This document shows positions 16,163 to 23,325 of a DNA stretch of 39,226 bases, piece by piece. The position numbers were made by a program, and so were the translations under genes. The first letter of the stretch is position 1; each line of letters starts with the position of its first letter. The stretch is from Sorangium cellulosum (lineage in GTDB: Bacteria; Myxococcota_A; Polyangia; Polyangiales; Polyangiaceae). The stretch lies in the NCBI RefSeq assembly GCF_001589285.1, contig NZ_JEMA01000383.1, positions 1 to 39,226 of the forward strand, in the 5' to 3' direction. A model generated the notes under the pieces. It searched no databases, was not told where the DNA came from, and saw nothing but the letters and a program-made list of their open reading frames with translations.

Positions 16163-16900
16163 ATGACTTCACGCCAGCCGAGTTCGTACGTGGCGAGCGC
16201 GCCGGCCAACCCGAAAGCGGCCCTGCGGATCGACTATCTCAAGAAGGTGTATGGGCTCTTCACGGCGAGCCTGGTCCTTTCCTCCATCGGCGCGATGTGC
16301 GCGCTCTACATCGGGGCGCCGGACGTGGAGGAGGGGGGCGCGATGCCGCCGCTGGTCGAGCTCTTCGCCGCGCACCCGATCCTCTCGATGGGGATCGTGT
16401 TCGGCGTGATGTTCGGCGCCCGCGCGGTGCGCCGCGTCCCCGGCGTCAACGTCGTCGCGCTCTTCGGGATGGCGGCCCTCCTCGGCGTCACCACGGCGCC
16501 GGCGCTCTACATGGCCCAGGTCGCCGCGGGCCTCGGCGGCACCCTGTCGTCGGCGCCGGTGCGGGACACCTTCATCCTGACGGTCCTCACGTTCGGCAGC
16601 CTCACGCTGGGCGTCCTGCTCACGAAGGAGGACCTGTCGTTCCTGGCCAGCGGGCTGGTGATGGGCGCCATGGTCGTCCTCGGCGCCATGCTGCTCAACG
16701 TCCTTCTCGGCAGCTCGCTCCTCGGACTGGCGATCGCCAGCGTCTCCGTGCTCGTGTTCGGCGGGTACGTCCTGTACAACACGTCGCGCCTCCTCCACTC
16801 GAACGAGGAGGACCCGGTGGGCGGCGCGCTCGACCTCTACCTCAACTTCATCAACCTCTTCTCGTCGATCCTGCAGATCCTCTCGGGCCGCCACTTCTGA
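16163..16900 (+). CDS. Bax inhibitor-1/YccA family membrane protein
   Basis: 245-aa inner-membrane protein with seven predicted transmembrane helices after a short cytoplasmic N-terminus ending in RIDYLKKVYGLFTASLVLSS, the conserved BI-1 first-helix motif. Later family marks are APVRDTFILTVLTFGSLTLG (the usual V-x-x-A-F-x-x-T region, here Phe/Thr based), LLLNVLLGS-like helix 5, FGGYVLYNTSRLLH, and near the end DLYLNFINLFSSILQILSG. Bacterial members (YbhL, YccA, BsYetJ) are pH-sensitive calcium leak channels or modulators of FtsH; the job here is not known. It starts at ATG 16163 behind GGAGGAG. Adjacent genes do not suggest a pathway. Confidence 0.92.
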   Translation: MTSRQPSSYVASAPANPKAALRIDYLKKVYGLFTASLVLSSIGAMCALYIGAPDVEEGGAMPPLVELFAAHPILSMGIVFGVMFGARAVRRVPGVNVVALFGMAALLGVTTAPALYMAQVAAGLGGTLSSAPVRDTFILTVLTFGSLTLGVLLTKEDLSFLASGLVMGAMVVLGAMLLNVLLGSSLLGLAIASVSVLVFGGYVLYNTSRLLHSNEEDPVGGALDLYLNFINLFSSILQILSGRHF

Positions 16901-16928
16901 CGCGCGCGCGCTCGTGCACCCGGATCGC

Positions 16929-16953
16929 CCCCGGGCTCCTCTCGCGCCCGGGG
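16929..16953 (+). terminator. GC hairpin after the Bax-inhibitor gene
   Basis: CCCCGGGC (16929-16936) and GCCCGGGG (16946-16953) form an 8-bp perfect stem with a 9-nt loop, 28 nt after the stop at 16900. There is no U-tract, so it is a possible rather than a canonical intrinsic terminator. Confidence 0.4.
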
Positions 16954-17009
16954 CGGACGCTGGTGGACAGCTTGACGCCCCTTTTCCGGTGGGTAAGAAC
17001 GGGTCGACC

Positions 17010-17423
17010 ATGAGTCGCCCGCTCCGCGTCGCTGCGCTTGCCCTCTCCCTGTCGCCGCTCGTCACCGCTTCTTTCACCGTCTCTTGCAGCAAGCCCGCCG
17101 AGGGGACGCCCGCGGCTGCGGCGCCGCCCGTCGAGCTCGCCGCGCCGGCGAACGTCAAGCGGGTGGATATCGCCGTCAACGACAGCGGCTTCTCCCCGTC
17201 GACGATCGAGCTGAAGAAGGGAGAGCCGGTCGTGCTCCGCTTCACGCGGACGACGAAGAGCGAGTGTCTGAAGGCGATCGCGATTCCCGATCTGAAGATC
17301 GAGAAGGACCTGCCGCTGAACACGCAGGTCGAGGTGGCCGTCACCCCGGAGAAGGAGGGGAAGATGGTGCTTCAGTGCTGGATGGCGATGATCAAGGCGA
17401 CCATCAACGTGGTCGGCTCGTGA
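17010..17423 (+). CDS. Cupredoxin-like lipoprotein lacking histidines
   Basis: 137-aa exported lipoprotein: signal MSRPLRVAALALSLSPLVTA, lipobox TVSC (Cys26), Ala/Pro linker, then a cupredoxin-like beta sandwich (about 52-137) with VNDSGFSPSTIELKKGEPVV, KSECLKAIAIPDLKIEK, LNTQVEVAVTPEKEGKM and VLQCWMAMIKATINVV. The layout matches the EfeO-type/cupredoxin_1 domain in which a Cys replaces the first His ligand. Here the protein contains no histidine at all, leaving two Cys and two Met as possible ligands, so a normal type-1 copper site is unlikely; Cu(I) or silver binding is conceivable. ATG 17010 has no clear Shine-Dalgarno. TTGACG (16972) and TAAGAA (16994), 16 nt apart, form a weak promoter giving a very short leader. 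Confidence 0.8.
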   Translation: MSRPLRVAALALSLSPLVTASFTVSCSKPAEGTPAAAAPPVELAAPANVKRVDIAVNDSGFSPSTIELKKGEPVVLRFTRTTKSECLKAIAIPDLKIEKDLPLNTQVEVAVTPEKEGKMVLQCWMAMIKATINVVGS

Positions 17424-17427
17424 CGAG

Positions 17428-17452
17428 GGCGCGCCTTCGTCCGGGGCGCGCC
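17428..17452. terminator. Bidirectional hairpin between convergent genes
   Basis: Two copies of the self-complementary octamer GGCGCGCC (17428-17435 and 17445-17452) fill most of the 33-bp gap between convergent genes ending at 17423 and 17457. They can pair as an 8-bp stem with a 9-nt loop on either strand. Placement supports shared transcription termination. Confidence 0.45.
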
Positions 17453-17456
17453 GCTG

Positions 17457-17954
17457 TCAGAGGATGAGCCAGAGCTCGGCGTCGTAGCGCTTGGCGCCGG
17501 CCGCCGCGTCCCGCGTCCCGCGGCGCGTGCCCGAGGCGGGCACCTCCGCGCTGACCGGCTCGCCGGGCGGCCGCGTGGACGGCGCGCCGGCGTGGGGAAC
17601 GTCGATGCCCGAGGCGGCGCAGCGGGCCACGGCGAAGCGGAGCATCTCGCGCACGTCGCTCGCGGTCAGCATGCCGCGCGTGCGGTGGCGCGCGATCGCG
17701 GCCGCGCGGTCGACGCACGCGACGCAGGGCGCCGCCTCGGACCTGAACCGGAAGAGCAGCGTCCCCTCGGGCCACCCGAGCGCCGTCGCCTCGACGCTCA
17801 CCACGACGAACTCGCCGTCACGGACCACCTGCGTCGCGGCCGCGCTCGCGCTGTCCTCGCCGCCGCCCGCCGCCCCGCCCCGCAGCAGAAACCAGTAACG
17901 ATCCATGAGGCGCTCGACGTCGCGCGGCTCACCGTGAGCGATGATGTCTGTCAT
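17457..17954 (-). CDS. Hypothetical protein
   Basis: 165-aa protein that I cannot assign to a family. ATG 17954 (MTDIIAHGEPRDVERLMDRY) is preceded by GGAGGT at 5 nt; a TTG seven codons upstream is a less likely start. Residues 1-55 (RDVERLMDRYWFLLRGG) look helical, followed by strands EFVVVSVEATALGWPEGTLL. A CVAC motif occurs in FRSEAAPCVACVDRAAAIAR, then a helical segment TASDVREMLRFAVARCAASG and a Pro/Ala-rich tail ending KRYDAELWLIL. There is no signal peptide or transmembrane helix. The CxxC might bind metal but there is no second clear pair. Two operator-like inverted repeats lie just upstream. Confidence 0.6.
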   Translation of the reverse strand: MTDIIAHGEPRDVERLMDRYWFLLRGGAAGGGEDSASAAATQVVRDGEFVVVSVEATALGWPEGTLLFRFRSEAAPCVACVDRAAAIARHRTRGMLTASDVREMLRFAVARCAASGIDVPHAGAPSTRPPGEPVSAEVPASGTRRGTRDAAAGAKRYDAELWLIL

Positions 17955-17968
17955 CCATGACCTCCGAC

Positions 17969-18047
17969 GTCTCAATGTGAGACCTTGTCCCGGGTCCGGC
18001 GACGCCAGGGAGAGTCAGGAAATGTCCCTTCAGACGGACAATGTCCG
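17969..18047. promoter_or_regulatory. Two operator-like inverted repeats upstream of the 17954 gene
   Basis: GTCTCA-ATG-TGAGAC (17969-17983) begins 14 nt upstream of the ATG at 17954, and CGGACA-A-TGTCCG (18035-18047) lies about 80 nt upstream. Both are perfect 6-bp inverted repeats. AATGTCC also recurs at 18021-18027 and 18040-18046, one 19-nt step apart. This is the shape of repressor or activator binding sites. They lie between the minus-strand gene and the L3 leader, so either could be the target. Confidence 0.4.
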
Positions 18048-18157
18048 GGCGGCCTCTGCCGCGGCGCGGCGCTGTCTCGAGGCGGTCCGGGGGAGGCGCG
18101 CGACAGCCGTGGAAGTGTGAGGTGGATCACGAGCGGAGCGGTAAGTTTCGCTTCCCT

Positions 18158-18330
18158 TTGGGGGCTCCGTGAGTAAGCTCTGCGCCCCCAACGCGCCCGG
18201 CGGAAAACCGCCCCGGTTCTTCGCTCCGAACCGGCTCTCAGCGAGGCGCGCCGAGGGGATCGTCCGCGCGGCGCGCCGCGCGGGGCCACGGTTCGAGCCA
18301 CCCCAGACGGAGCGAGAAGGCAGTCGCATC
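18158..18330 (+). promoter_or_regulatory. Structured 5' leader of rplC with three perfect hairpins
   Basis: Three stems in a row precede the L3 start codon. P1 is TTGGGGGC (18158-18165) with GCCCCCAA (18184-18191), 18-nt loop. P2 is CCGGTTC (18213-18219) with GAACCGG (18228-18234), 8-nt loop. P3 is the 20-bp palindrome CCGCGCGGCGCGCCGCGCGG (18264-18283), 8-bp stem and 4-nt loop. GAGAAGG lies close before ATG 18331. I see no protein-coding gene in the 376-bp region 17955-18330. A structured leader is typical of autoregulated ribosomal-protein genes; that this one binds L3 is speculation. No canonical promoter was recognised. Confidence 0.45.
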
Positions 18331-19029
18331 ATGAATCAGCATCCCGGCATCATCGGCAAGAAGATCGGCATGACGCAGATCTTCAGCGAGACGGGCGAGG
18401 TCCTGCGTTGCACGGTCGTGCAGGCGGGCTGCGTCGTCATCGGCAAGCGCACCCTCGAGAAGGACGGCTACAGCGCCCTCATCCTCGGCCTCGGCGAGCG
18501 CGCCGAGCGGCACACCAACAAGCCGCTCGCCGGCGCGTTCAAGAAGTCGGGGCAGACGCCGAAGCGCATCGTGCGCGAGCTGCGCTGCAGCCCCGAGCAC
18601 GCGGCGAAGTACGAGCTCGGGCAGACGCTCAAGGTCGACGAGATCTTCGAGGTCGGCCAGCGCGTCGACGCGCAGGGCCGCTCGCGCGGCCGCGGCTTCA
18701 GCGGCGTCATCCGCCGGTGGAGCTTCGCCGGCGCGGTGAGCTCGCACGGCACCCACGAGTACTTCCGCCACGGCGGCTCGATCGGTACGAACATGACCCC
18801 CGGTCGCACGCTGCCCGGCCTGAAGATGCCCGGCCACTACGGCGACGAGACGGTGAGCGCGCTCAACCTCAAGATCGCGAAGCTCCTCCCCGAGGACAAC
18901 CTGATCCTCATCGAGGGCCCGGTCCCCGGCCCGAAGAACCAGCTCGTCACGATCCGCGGCGCCGTGAAGAAGCGCGGCGGCAAGGGGCTGCCCACGCCGG
19001 TGCAGCCGACCAAGAAGAAGGGCGGCTGA
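18331..19029 (+). CDS. rplC: 50S ribosomal protein L3
   Basis: 232-aa L3. It binds 23S rRNA near its 3' end early in 50S assembly, and its long loop reaches the peptidyl-transferase centre. Family marks: GIIGKKIGMTQIF at the N-terminus, CTVVQAGCVVIGKRT, SRGRGFSGVIRRWSFAGAVS (central), SHGTHEYFRHGGSIG, TPGRTLPGLKMPGHYGDE, LILIEGPVPGPKNQLV and a basic tail. The segment GSIGTNMTPG has Met where Escherichia coli L3 has the Gln that PrmB methylates, so that modification is not expected. ATG 18331 was chosen over an upstream frame from 18169 because the added residues are not L3-like and lie in the structured leader. Unusually, rpsJ and rplD are not neighbours; the next gene is rlmE, 86 bp downstream. 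Confidence 0.96.
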   Translation: MNQHPGIIGKKIGMTQIFSETGEVLRCTVVQAGCVVIGKRTLEKDGYSALILGLGERAERHTNKPLAGAFKKSGQTPKRIVRELRCSPEHAAKYELGQTLKVDEIFEVGQRVDAQGRSRGRGFSGVIRRWSFAGAVSSHGTHEYFRHGGSIGTNMTPGRTLPGLKMPGHYGDETVSALNLKIAKLLPEDNLILIEGPVPGPKNQLVTIRGAVKKRGGKGLPTPVQPTKKKGG

Positions 19030-19115
19030 TCCGGGCCGCTCGGCGGAGAGCGCGCGCGCGCCTGTGAGGGCGAACGAGCGCGCGCCTCCCGCCGGCGGAG
19101 CCTTTCGGTGATCTC

Positions 19116-19733
19116 GTGCCGCAGAAGCCCAGGAACCCCTACAAGCGCCCGGACGCCTTCACGAAGGCGGCGAAGGCGCAGGGCTATCCGGCGCGCAGCG
19201 TCTTCAAGCTCGAGGAGATCGATCGCCGGGTGCGGCTGCTCCGCCCTGGCCAGCGCGTGCTCGATCTGGGCGCCGCGCCCGGCTCGTGGTCGATGTACGC
19301 CGCGCAGCGGATCGGCGCGTCGGGCAAGCTGCTCGCTGTCGATCTCTCGCCGATCTCGGCGGCGTTCGGCCCGCAGGCGACGGTGGTGCAGGGCGACGCG
19401 CTCTCGCTGACGAACGAGGCGCTCGCGCAGTTCGCCCCGTACGACGTGGTGCTGTCGGACATGGCGCCCGCGACGAGCGGCAGCAAGATCGCCGACCAGG
19501 CGCGGAGCTACGAGCTGTTCATGCGCGCCGTGGCCGTTGCCGAGGCGCTGCTCGCGCCGGGCGGCGCGTTCGTCGGCAAGATCTTCATGAGCGAGGACTT
19601 CGTGAAGGCCCGCGACGCGCTGCGGAACCTGTGTGAGGAGGTCCGGAGCATCCGGCCCGAGGGAACGCGCGCGAACAGCGTGGAGCTGTTCCTGGTGGGG
19701 CTGCGAAGGAAGGCGCCGGCGAAGGCGGGGTAG
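19116..19733 (+). CDS. rlmE: 23S rRNA 2'-O-ribose methyltransferase RlmE (FtsJ/RrmJ)
   Basis: 205-aa SAM-dependent methyltransferase that modifies the ribose of U2552 (E. coli numbering) in the 23S A-loop, a late step of 50S maturation. SAM motif I is VLDLGAAPGSWSM (residues 48-60). The K-D-K-E catalytic tetrad is complete: Lys31 (SVFKLEE), Asp115 (VLSDMAP), Lys155 (FVGKIF) and Glu190 (SVELFLVGLR). Length is like E. coli RrmJ (209 aa). The start is GTG 19116 with a distant GCGGAG; no better start is visible. It follows rplC by 86 bp on the same strand, so the two may be co-transcribed and pair an assembly protein with a modification enzyme acting in the same part of the 50S subunit. Its 3' end meets a purine/pyrimidine hairpin. 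Confidence 0.95.
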   Translation: MPQKPRNPYKRPDAFTKAAKAQGYPARSVFKLEEIDRRVRLLRPGQRVLDLGAAPGSWSMYAAQRIGASGKLLAVDLSPISAAFGPQATVVQGDALSLTNEALAQFAPYDVVLSDMAPATSGSKIADQARSYELFMRAVAVAEALLAPGGAFVGKIFMSEDFVKARDALRNLCEEVRSIRPEGTRANSVELFLVGLRRKAPAKAG

Positions 19734-19783
19734 GGGAGCGGCTCCCTGGAGGCAGGATGATCCGAGCCGGCCAGGACGCGACG

Positions 19784-19856
19784 AAGAGAGAAGAACAAGA
19801 GAGCAGAAGAGAAGAGCCCTCTTCTGAGTCTCTCCTTCTCCTCCTCTGTTCTTCTG
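19784..19856. terminator. Purine/pyrimidine inverted repeat between convergent genes
   Basis: About 33 nearly pure purines are followed by about 38 nearly pure pyrimidines, forming a long imperfect hairpin. Outer arms AGAAGAACA (19789-19797) and TGTTCTTCT (19847-19855) pair perfectly, as do inner arms AGAAGAG (19810-19816) and CTCTTCT (19819-19825). It sits between rlmE (ends 19733) and the acyl-CoA dehydrogenase (ends 19897), so it can terminate both. The purine tract could also form triplex DNA. Confidence 0.6.
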
Positions 19857-19896
19857 GCGCCCTGCCGGTGGACGCCCTCGGACCCCGGTAAACCCC

Positions 19897-21084
19897 TCAG
19901 AACGCGTTGTGCCCCGTGAGCGCGTTCCCGAGGATCAGGCAATGCACCTCGTCGGTGCCCTCGTACGTGTACACGCTCTCGAGGTTGAGCATGTGCCGGA
20001 CGACCGGGTAATCGAGCAAGATCCCGTTCGCGCCGAGCACGCCGCGCGCGGTCCTCGCGATCTTGAGCGCCCAGCCGACGTTGTTCCGCTTGCACAGCGA
20101 GACCTGCACCGGGCTGATGCCGCCGGCGTCCTTCAGCCGCGCGAAGTGCAGCGCCATGATCTGCCCCTTCGCGATCTCGGTCGCCATCTCGACGAGCTCG
20201 GCCTGGATGAGCTGCCGCGACGCGATCGGCTGGCCGAACTGCGTGCGCTCGCGCGCATAGGAGACCGCTGTCTCGTAGCAGGCGCGCGCGGCGCCGAGCG
20301 CGCCCCACGCGATGCCGAAGCGCGCCTGGGTCAGGCAGCCGAGCGGGCCCTTCAGGCCCACCACCCCGGGCAGCATGTTCTCCTCGGGGACGCGCACCTC
20401 GTTCAGGACGATCTCGCCTGTCGGGCTCGCGCGCAGGCTCATCTTGCCGTGGATGAGCGGCGTCTCCAGCCCCTCCATCCCCCGCTCCACCACGAAGCCG
20501 CGGATCGACTCGGGCCCCCCGTCATCCACCTTGGCCCACACAACGCAGAGGTCCGCGATCGGCGCGCTCGTGATCCACATCTTCGTGCCCGTGAGCACGT
20601 ACGAGCTCCCGTCCTTGCGGGCGCGCGTCTTCATCGAGCTCGGATCCGAGCCGCTGTCAGGCTCCGTCAGCCCGAAGCAGCCGATCAGCTCGGCCGCGGC
20701 CATCTTCGGCAGCCAGCGCTGCTTCTGCGCCTCGGAGCCGTACTTCCAGATCGGGAACATCGCCAGCGAGCCCTGCACGCTGACGAAGCTGCGCAGGCCG
20801 CTGTCGCCGTACTCGAGCTCCTGCAGCGCGAGGCCGTAAGCGACAGAGTTCATGCCGGCGCAGCCGTAGCCCGTCAGCGAGCCCCCGAGCAGACCGAGCG
20901 CAGCGATCTCGGGGATCAGGTCGGTCGCGAACGCCTCGCGGGCGAACAGGTCCGCCGCGCGCGGCAGGTAGCGCTCGCGCACGAAGCGACGGACGGAGTC
21001 GCGGACCATGCGCTCCTCGTCGGAGAGCAGCGGGTCGATCGCCATGAGCTGATCGAGCGAGACGGGCTCCTGCGCAGCGGCCAT
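19897..21084 (-). CDS. gcdH: Glutaryl-CoA dehydrogenase
   Basis: 395-aa FAD-dependent acyl-CoA dehydrogenase that oxidises and decarboxylates glutaryl-CoA to crotonyl-CoA, the shared end of lysine, tryptophan and several aromatic pathways. Sequence follows GcdH closely: DPLLSDEERMVRDSVRRF, SLTGYGCAGMNSVAYGLALQ, GCFGLTEPDSGSDPSSMKTR, GTKMWITSAPIADLCVVWAK, KMSLRASPTGEIVLNEVRVP, GLKGPLGCLTQARFGIAWGA, RERTQFGQPIASRQLIQAEL and NLESVYTYEGTDEVHCLILG. The catalytic base is Glu375 in YEGT, the GcdH position. ATG 21084 (MAAAQEP) is preferred; a GTG at 21090 is possible. It is monocistronic: the upstream gene is an L,D-transpeptidase and the downstream rlmE is convergent. It could drain glutaryl-CoA from the aromatic-type operon further right, but no linkage shows this. 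Confidence 0.93.
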   Translation of the reverse strand: MAAAQEPVSLDQLMAIDPLLSDEERMVRDSVRRFVRERYLPRAADLFAREAFATDLIPEIAALGLLGGSLTGYGCAGMNSVAYGLALQELEYGDSGLRSFVSVQGSLAMFPIWKYGSEAQKQRWLPKMAAAELIGCFGLTEPDSGSDPSSMKTRARKDGSSYVLTGTKMWITSAPIADLCVVWAKVDDGGPESIRGFVVERGMEGLETPLIHGKMSLRASPTGEIVLNEVRVPEENMLPGVVGLKGPLGCLTQARFGIAWGALGAARACYETAVSYARERTQFGQPIASRQLIQAELVEMATEIAKGQIMALHFARLKDAGGISPVQVSLCKRNNVGWALKIARTARGVLGANGILLDYPVVRHMLNLESVYTYEGTDEVHCLILGNALTGHNAF

Positions 21085-21150
21085 GGGCACAGCCTGTAGC
21101 GTGCCTTCGCGCGGCGCGGAAGGGGCGGCGCCGGCGCGCGCGGCCGGCCC

Positions 21151-21180
21151 ACGGGCGGCCAGCTCACGGGCGGCCAGCTC
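21151..21180. repeat. 15-bp tandem repeat at the L,D-transpeptidase stop codon
   Basis: ACGGGCGGCCAGCTC occurs twice head to tail (21151-21165, 21166-21180), and a partial third begins at 21181. It overlaps the stop codon of the minus-strand gene ending at 21179. No function is evident. Confidence 0.6.
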
Positions 21181-23179
21181 ACGGTCGGATTGAGACGAGC
21201 GTGCCCTTCCGTAGCGAGAGCGCGCCGTGCCAGGCGGCCGGCACCTCGGGCGTCGTCCACTCGAACAGCCAGGCGGCGTCGAGCGGCGCGAGGTTCACGC
21301 AGCCGTGGCTGCGCGGGGTGCCGAACTCGTCGTGCCAGTACGCGGCGTGAAACGCGAACCCCTCGGTGAAGTACTGGACGAACGGCACGTCGCGGAAGTC
21401 GAACGGATCCTCGTCCTCCTCGTCGCCGTCCATCGTGACCGTGACGTGCTTCGTGTGGATGCGGAACAGGCCCTGGATGGTCGAGCGCGTTGTCTTCGGG
21501 TCGCCGAGGCCGTCCGCGCCGGTCGAGACCAGGGTCACGTAGACAGGGCGCGAGCCCTCGTAGGCGACGAGGCTCTGCTGGTTGATCGAGACGTCGATCC
21601 ACTTCCGCCCGCGCACCGCCCACGCGGGCGCCCTGGGGAGCGGATCGACGCGCACGACGTCGTCGGCGCGGACGAGCGAGCCGTCGCGCGCCTCGAGATG
21701 GTCGATGCCGCCGACGCGGCGGGAGGCGCCGGACAGCGGGAGCGCCTCGCGGAAGCGGAGCGGGGCGCGGGTGAGGCCGCCGCGCTCGCCCGGGACGAGG
21801 CGCGTGGCGTGGCGGCGCTTCGCGAAGGCCACGGGGAGCGCGACGTCCTCGGCGAGCCGGAGCCCCGAGAACGCGCTCGGCCGGATGACGCGGGTGCGGT
21901 CGAGCGGCAGGACGGTGAGGTCGGTGGTCAGGCCGAAGCGGCGGCCGTCGTGATCGAAGGTCGAGAGCAGCGCGAAGCCGGAGCGCGTGCGGGCGCGGCC
22001 GAGGACGAGCGCGTCGGGCGAGCGGCGATCGCCGGCGAGCCCGGGCGCCGGCCGGCCATAGAGCAGGACCGAGGGGGTCGCGTCGGGGGGCGGCGGCGCG
22101 ACGAAGTCGGGCGCGCGCGCGGCGGTGGCGGCGCGGAGCAGGTGCGCGCCGAGGTCGGGCTCGGCGGCGCGCTGCTCGTCCTCGCTCGGCAGGCGCGCGT
22201 AGAGCGGCGGGGTGGGGGAGCGCGACATCACGTACGTGTAGGGCAGGCCATTGAGCCAGGCGGCGAGCTCTGCCTCCGGCGCGGCGGCGAGGGCAGCGGG
22301 CGCTGCGTCCGGCGCGGCGGGGAGGGCCGCGGGCGTTGCGTCTGCCGCGGCGGGGAGGGCCGCGGGCGCCGCGTCTGCCGCGGCGGGGAGGGCCCCGAGG
22401 CGCGCGTGTGGGGCTGCGGGCGCGGCCTCGCCGCGGAGATCCAGCGAGGCGAGCTCGGCGCGCGGGGCTGCGGCCTCGCCGCGGGGGGCCGATGGCGCGG
22501 GCGAGGCGGCCTGGGCGAAGAACCGGCGGATGGCGCGGCGCGACGAGGCTTCCACCGCGAGGTCGTGGATGTTGAGCGTGGCGCTGGCGCCGATGCAGAC
22601 GTAGCCGCTCGGCTCGATGCGGTACCAGCCCCCGGCGCACGACTCCCTGCCGGATGGCTCCGGCCGGCGCGCGACAACGGCGCCGGCGCGCAGGTAGCCG
22701 ATGCGCCGGCTGGTCCAGCGCGGCTCGGCGAAGATCCAGGTCTCCCTGGCGATGCTCGCGAGCTCGTGCACCTCCTCTTTCGGCGTCAGCGGGGCGGTCG
22801 GCGGCGGATCGAGCCGGGGGAGCTCGTCGGAGCCGTCGTCGACGAGCTGCGGCGGCAGCACCGGCAAGGCGAGCGGGTCGACGCCTGGCGCCGCGAGATC
22901 CGCGGCTGGATCCGTCGTGGCGCTCGCCGTCGCATCCATCGCGGCGCTCACGCCGGGGGGCGCCGCAGGCCCTGCAGGATCCGCGGCGGTCGCCGGGCCT
23001 GCGAGCGAGGGAGATGGGGCCGCGAGGGGGGGCTCCGCCGCGCTGGCCGGCGCGGTGACGGCCGAGGCAGGGGCGGGGGCGGGGGACGTCGCGGCCGGCT
23101 CGGAAGCAGGGCGCGGGCAGCTCACGTTGAGCGCGGAGAGCGCAATCGTCGGCAGCAGGAGAAAGCCTCGCACGCGCAT
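21179..23179 (-). CDS. Lipoprotein L,D-transpeptidase (YkuD) with SH3-like domain
   Basis: 666-aa exported protein. The signal MRVRGFLLLPTIALSALNVS leads to a lipobox-like NVSC (Cys21), then a long Ala/Pro-rich linker. Residues ~138-195 (ARETWIFAEPRWTSRRIGYL, later GGWYRIEPSGYVCIG) resemble a bacterial SH3 domain, which often binds cell wall. A second Ala/Pro region carries an 11-residue repeat (about 260-300). The C-terminus (~525-666) is a YkuD domain: KWIDVSINQQSLVAYEGSRP, GLFRIHTKHVTVTMDG, His611 in FAFHAAYWHDEFG, and SHGCVNL with Ser624, His625 and nucleophile Cys627. Such enzymes form 3-3 peptidoglycan crosslinks or attach proteins to peptidoglycan in the periplasm. Length is about twice that of simple YkuD enzymes because of the linkers. 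The active site is complete. Confidence 0.92.
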   Translation of the reverse strand: MRVRGFLLLPTIALSALNVSCPRPASEPAATSPAPAPASAVTAPASAAEPPLAAPSPSLAGPATAADPAGPAAPPGVSAAMDATASATTDPAADLAAPGVDPLALPVLPPQLVDDGSDELPRLDPPPTAPLTPKEEVHELASIARETWIFAEPRWTSRRIGYLRAGAVVARRPEPSGRESCAGGWYRIEPSGYVCIGASATLNIHDLAVEASSRRAIRRFFAQAASPAPSAPRGEAAAPRAELASLDLRGEAAPAAPHARLGALPAAADAAPAALPAAADATPAALPAAPDAAPAALAAAPEAELAAWLNGLPYTYVMSRSPTPPLYARLPSEDEQRAAEPDLGAHLLRAATAARAPDFVAPPPPDATPSVLLYGRPAPGLAGDRRSPDALVLGRARTRSGFALLSTFDHDGRRFGLTTDLTVLPLDRTRVIRPSAFSGLRLAEDVALPVAFAKRRHATRLVPGERGGLTRAPLRFREALPLSGASRRVGGIDHLEARDGSLVRADDVVRVDPLPRAPAWAVRGRKWIDVSINQQSLVAYEGSRPVYVTLVSTGADGLGDPKTTRSTIQGLFRIHTKHVTVTMDGDEEDEDPFDFRDVPFVQYFTEGFAFHAAYWHDEFGTPRSHGCVNLAPLDAAWLFEWTTPEVPAAWHGALSLRKGTLVSIRP
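22278..22399. repeat. 33-bp coding minisatellite in the L,D-transpeptidase gene
   Basis: Three full 33-bp units (22278-22310, 22311-22343, 22344-22376) and a partial fourth encode an 11-residue Ala/Pro repeat of the type DAAPAALPAAA. The units stay in frame, so copy number can change linker length without breaking the protein. Confidence 0.8.
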
Positions 23180-23325
23180 ACGGACGCGCGTAACAGGGGG
23201 CGCGGACGAGGGCCAAGTTCGAGGAGGCCTCCTGTTCGTTGTCCTGCTCTCAGCGCCGGTGTTCTCCGCCTTCAGCCGGCGACCGCCGCCCGCTCGCGCC
23301 CGCGCACAGCGGGCCCTGCTTCAGC

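Noticed and set aside
18264..18283. P3 palindrome alone as evidence of regulation
   Set aside because: At this GC content GCGC-type palindromes occur by chance, as at 6020-6037; it is used only together with P1 and P2.
20916..23216. 766-codon minus-strand frame overlapping the L,D-transpeptidase
   Set aside because: Arg/Ala/Pro-rich shadow; the SH3-like and YkuD motifs are in another frame.
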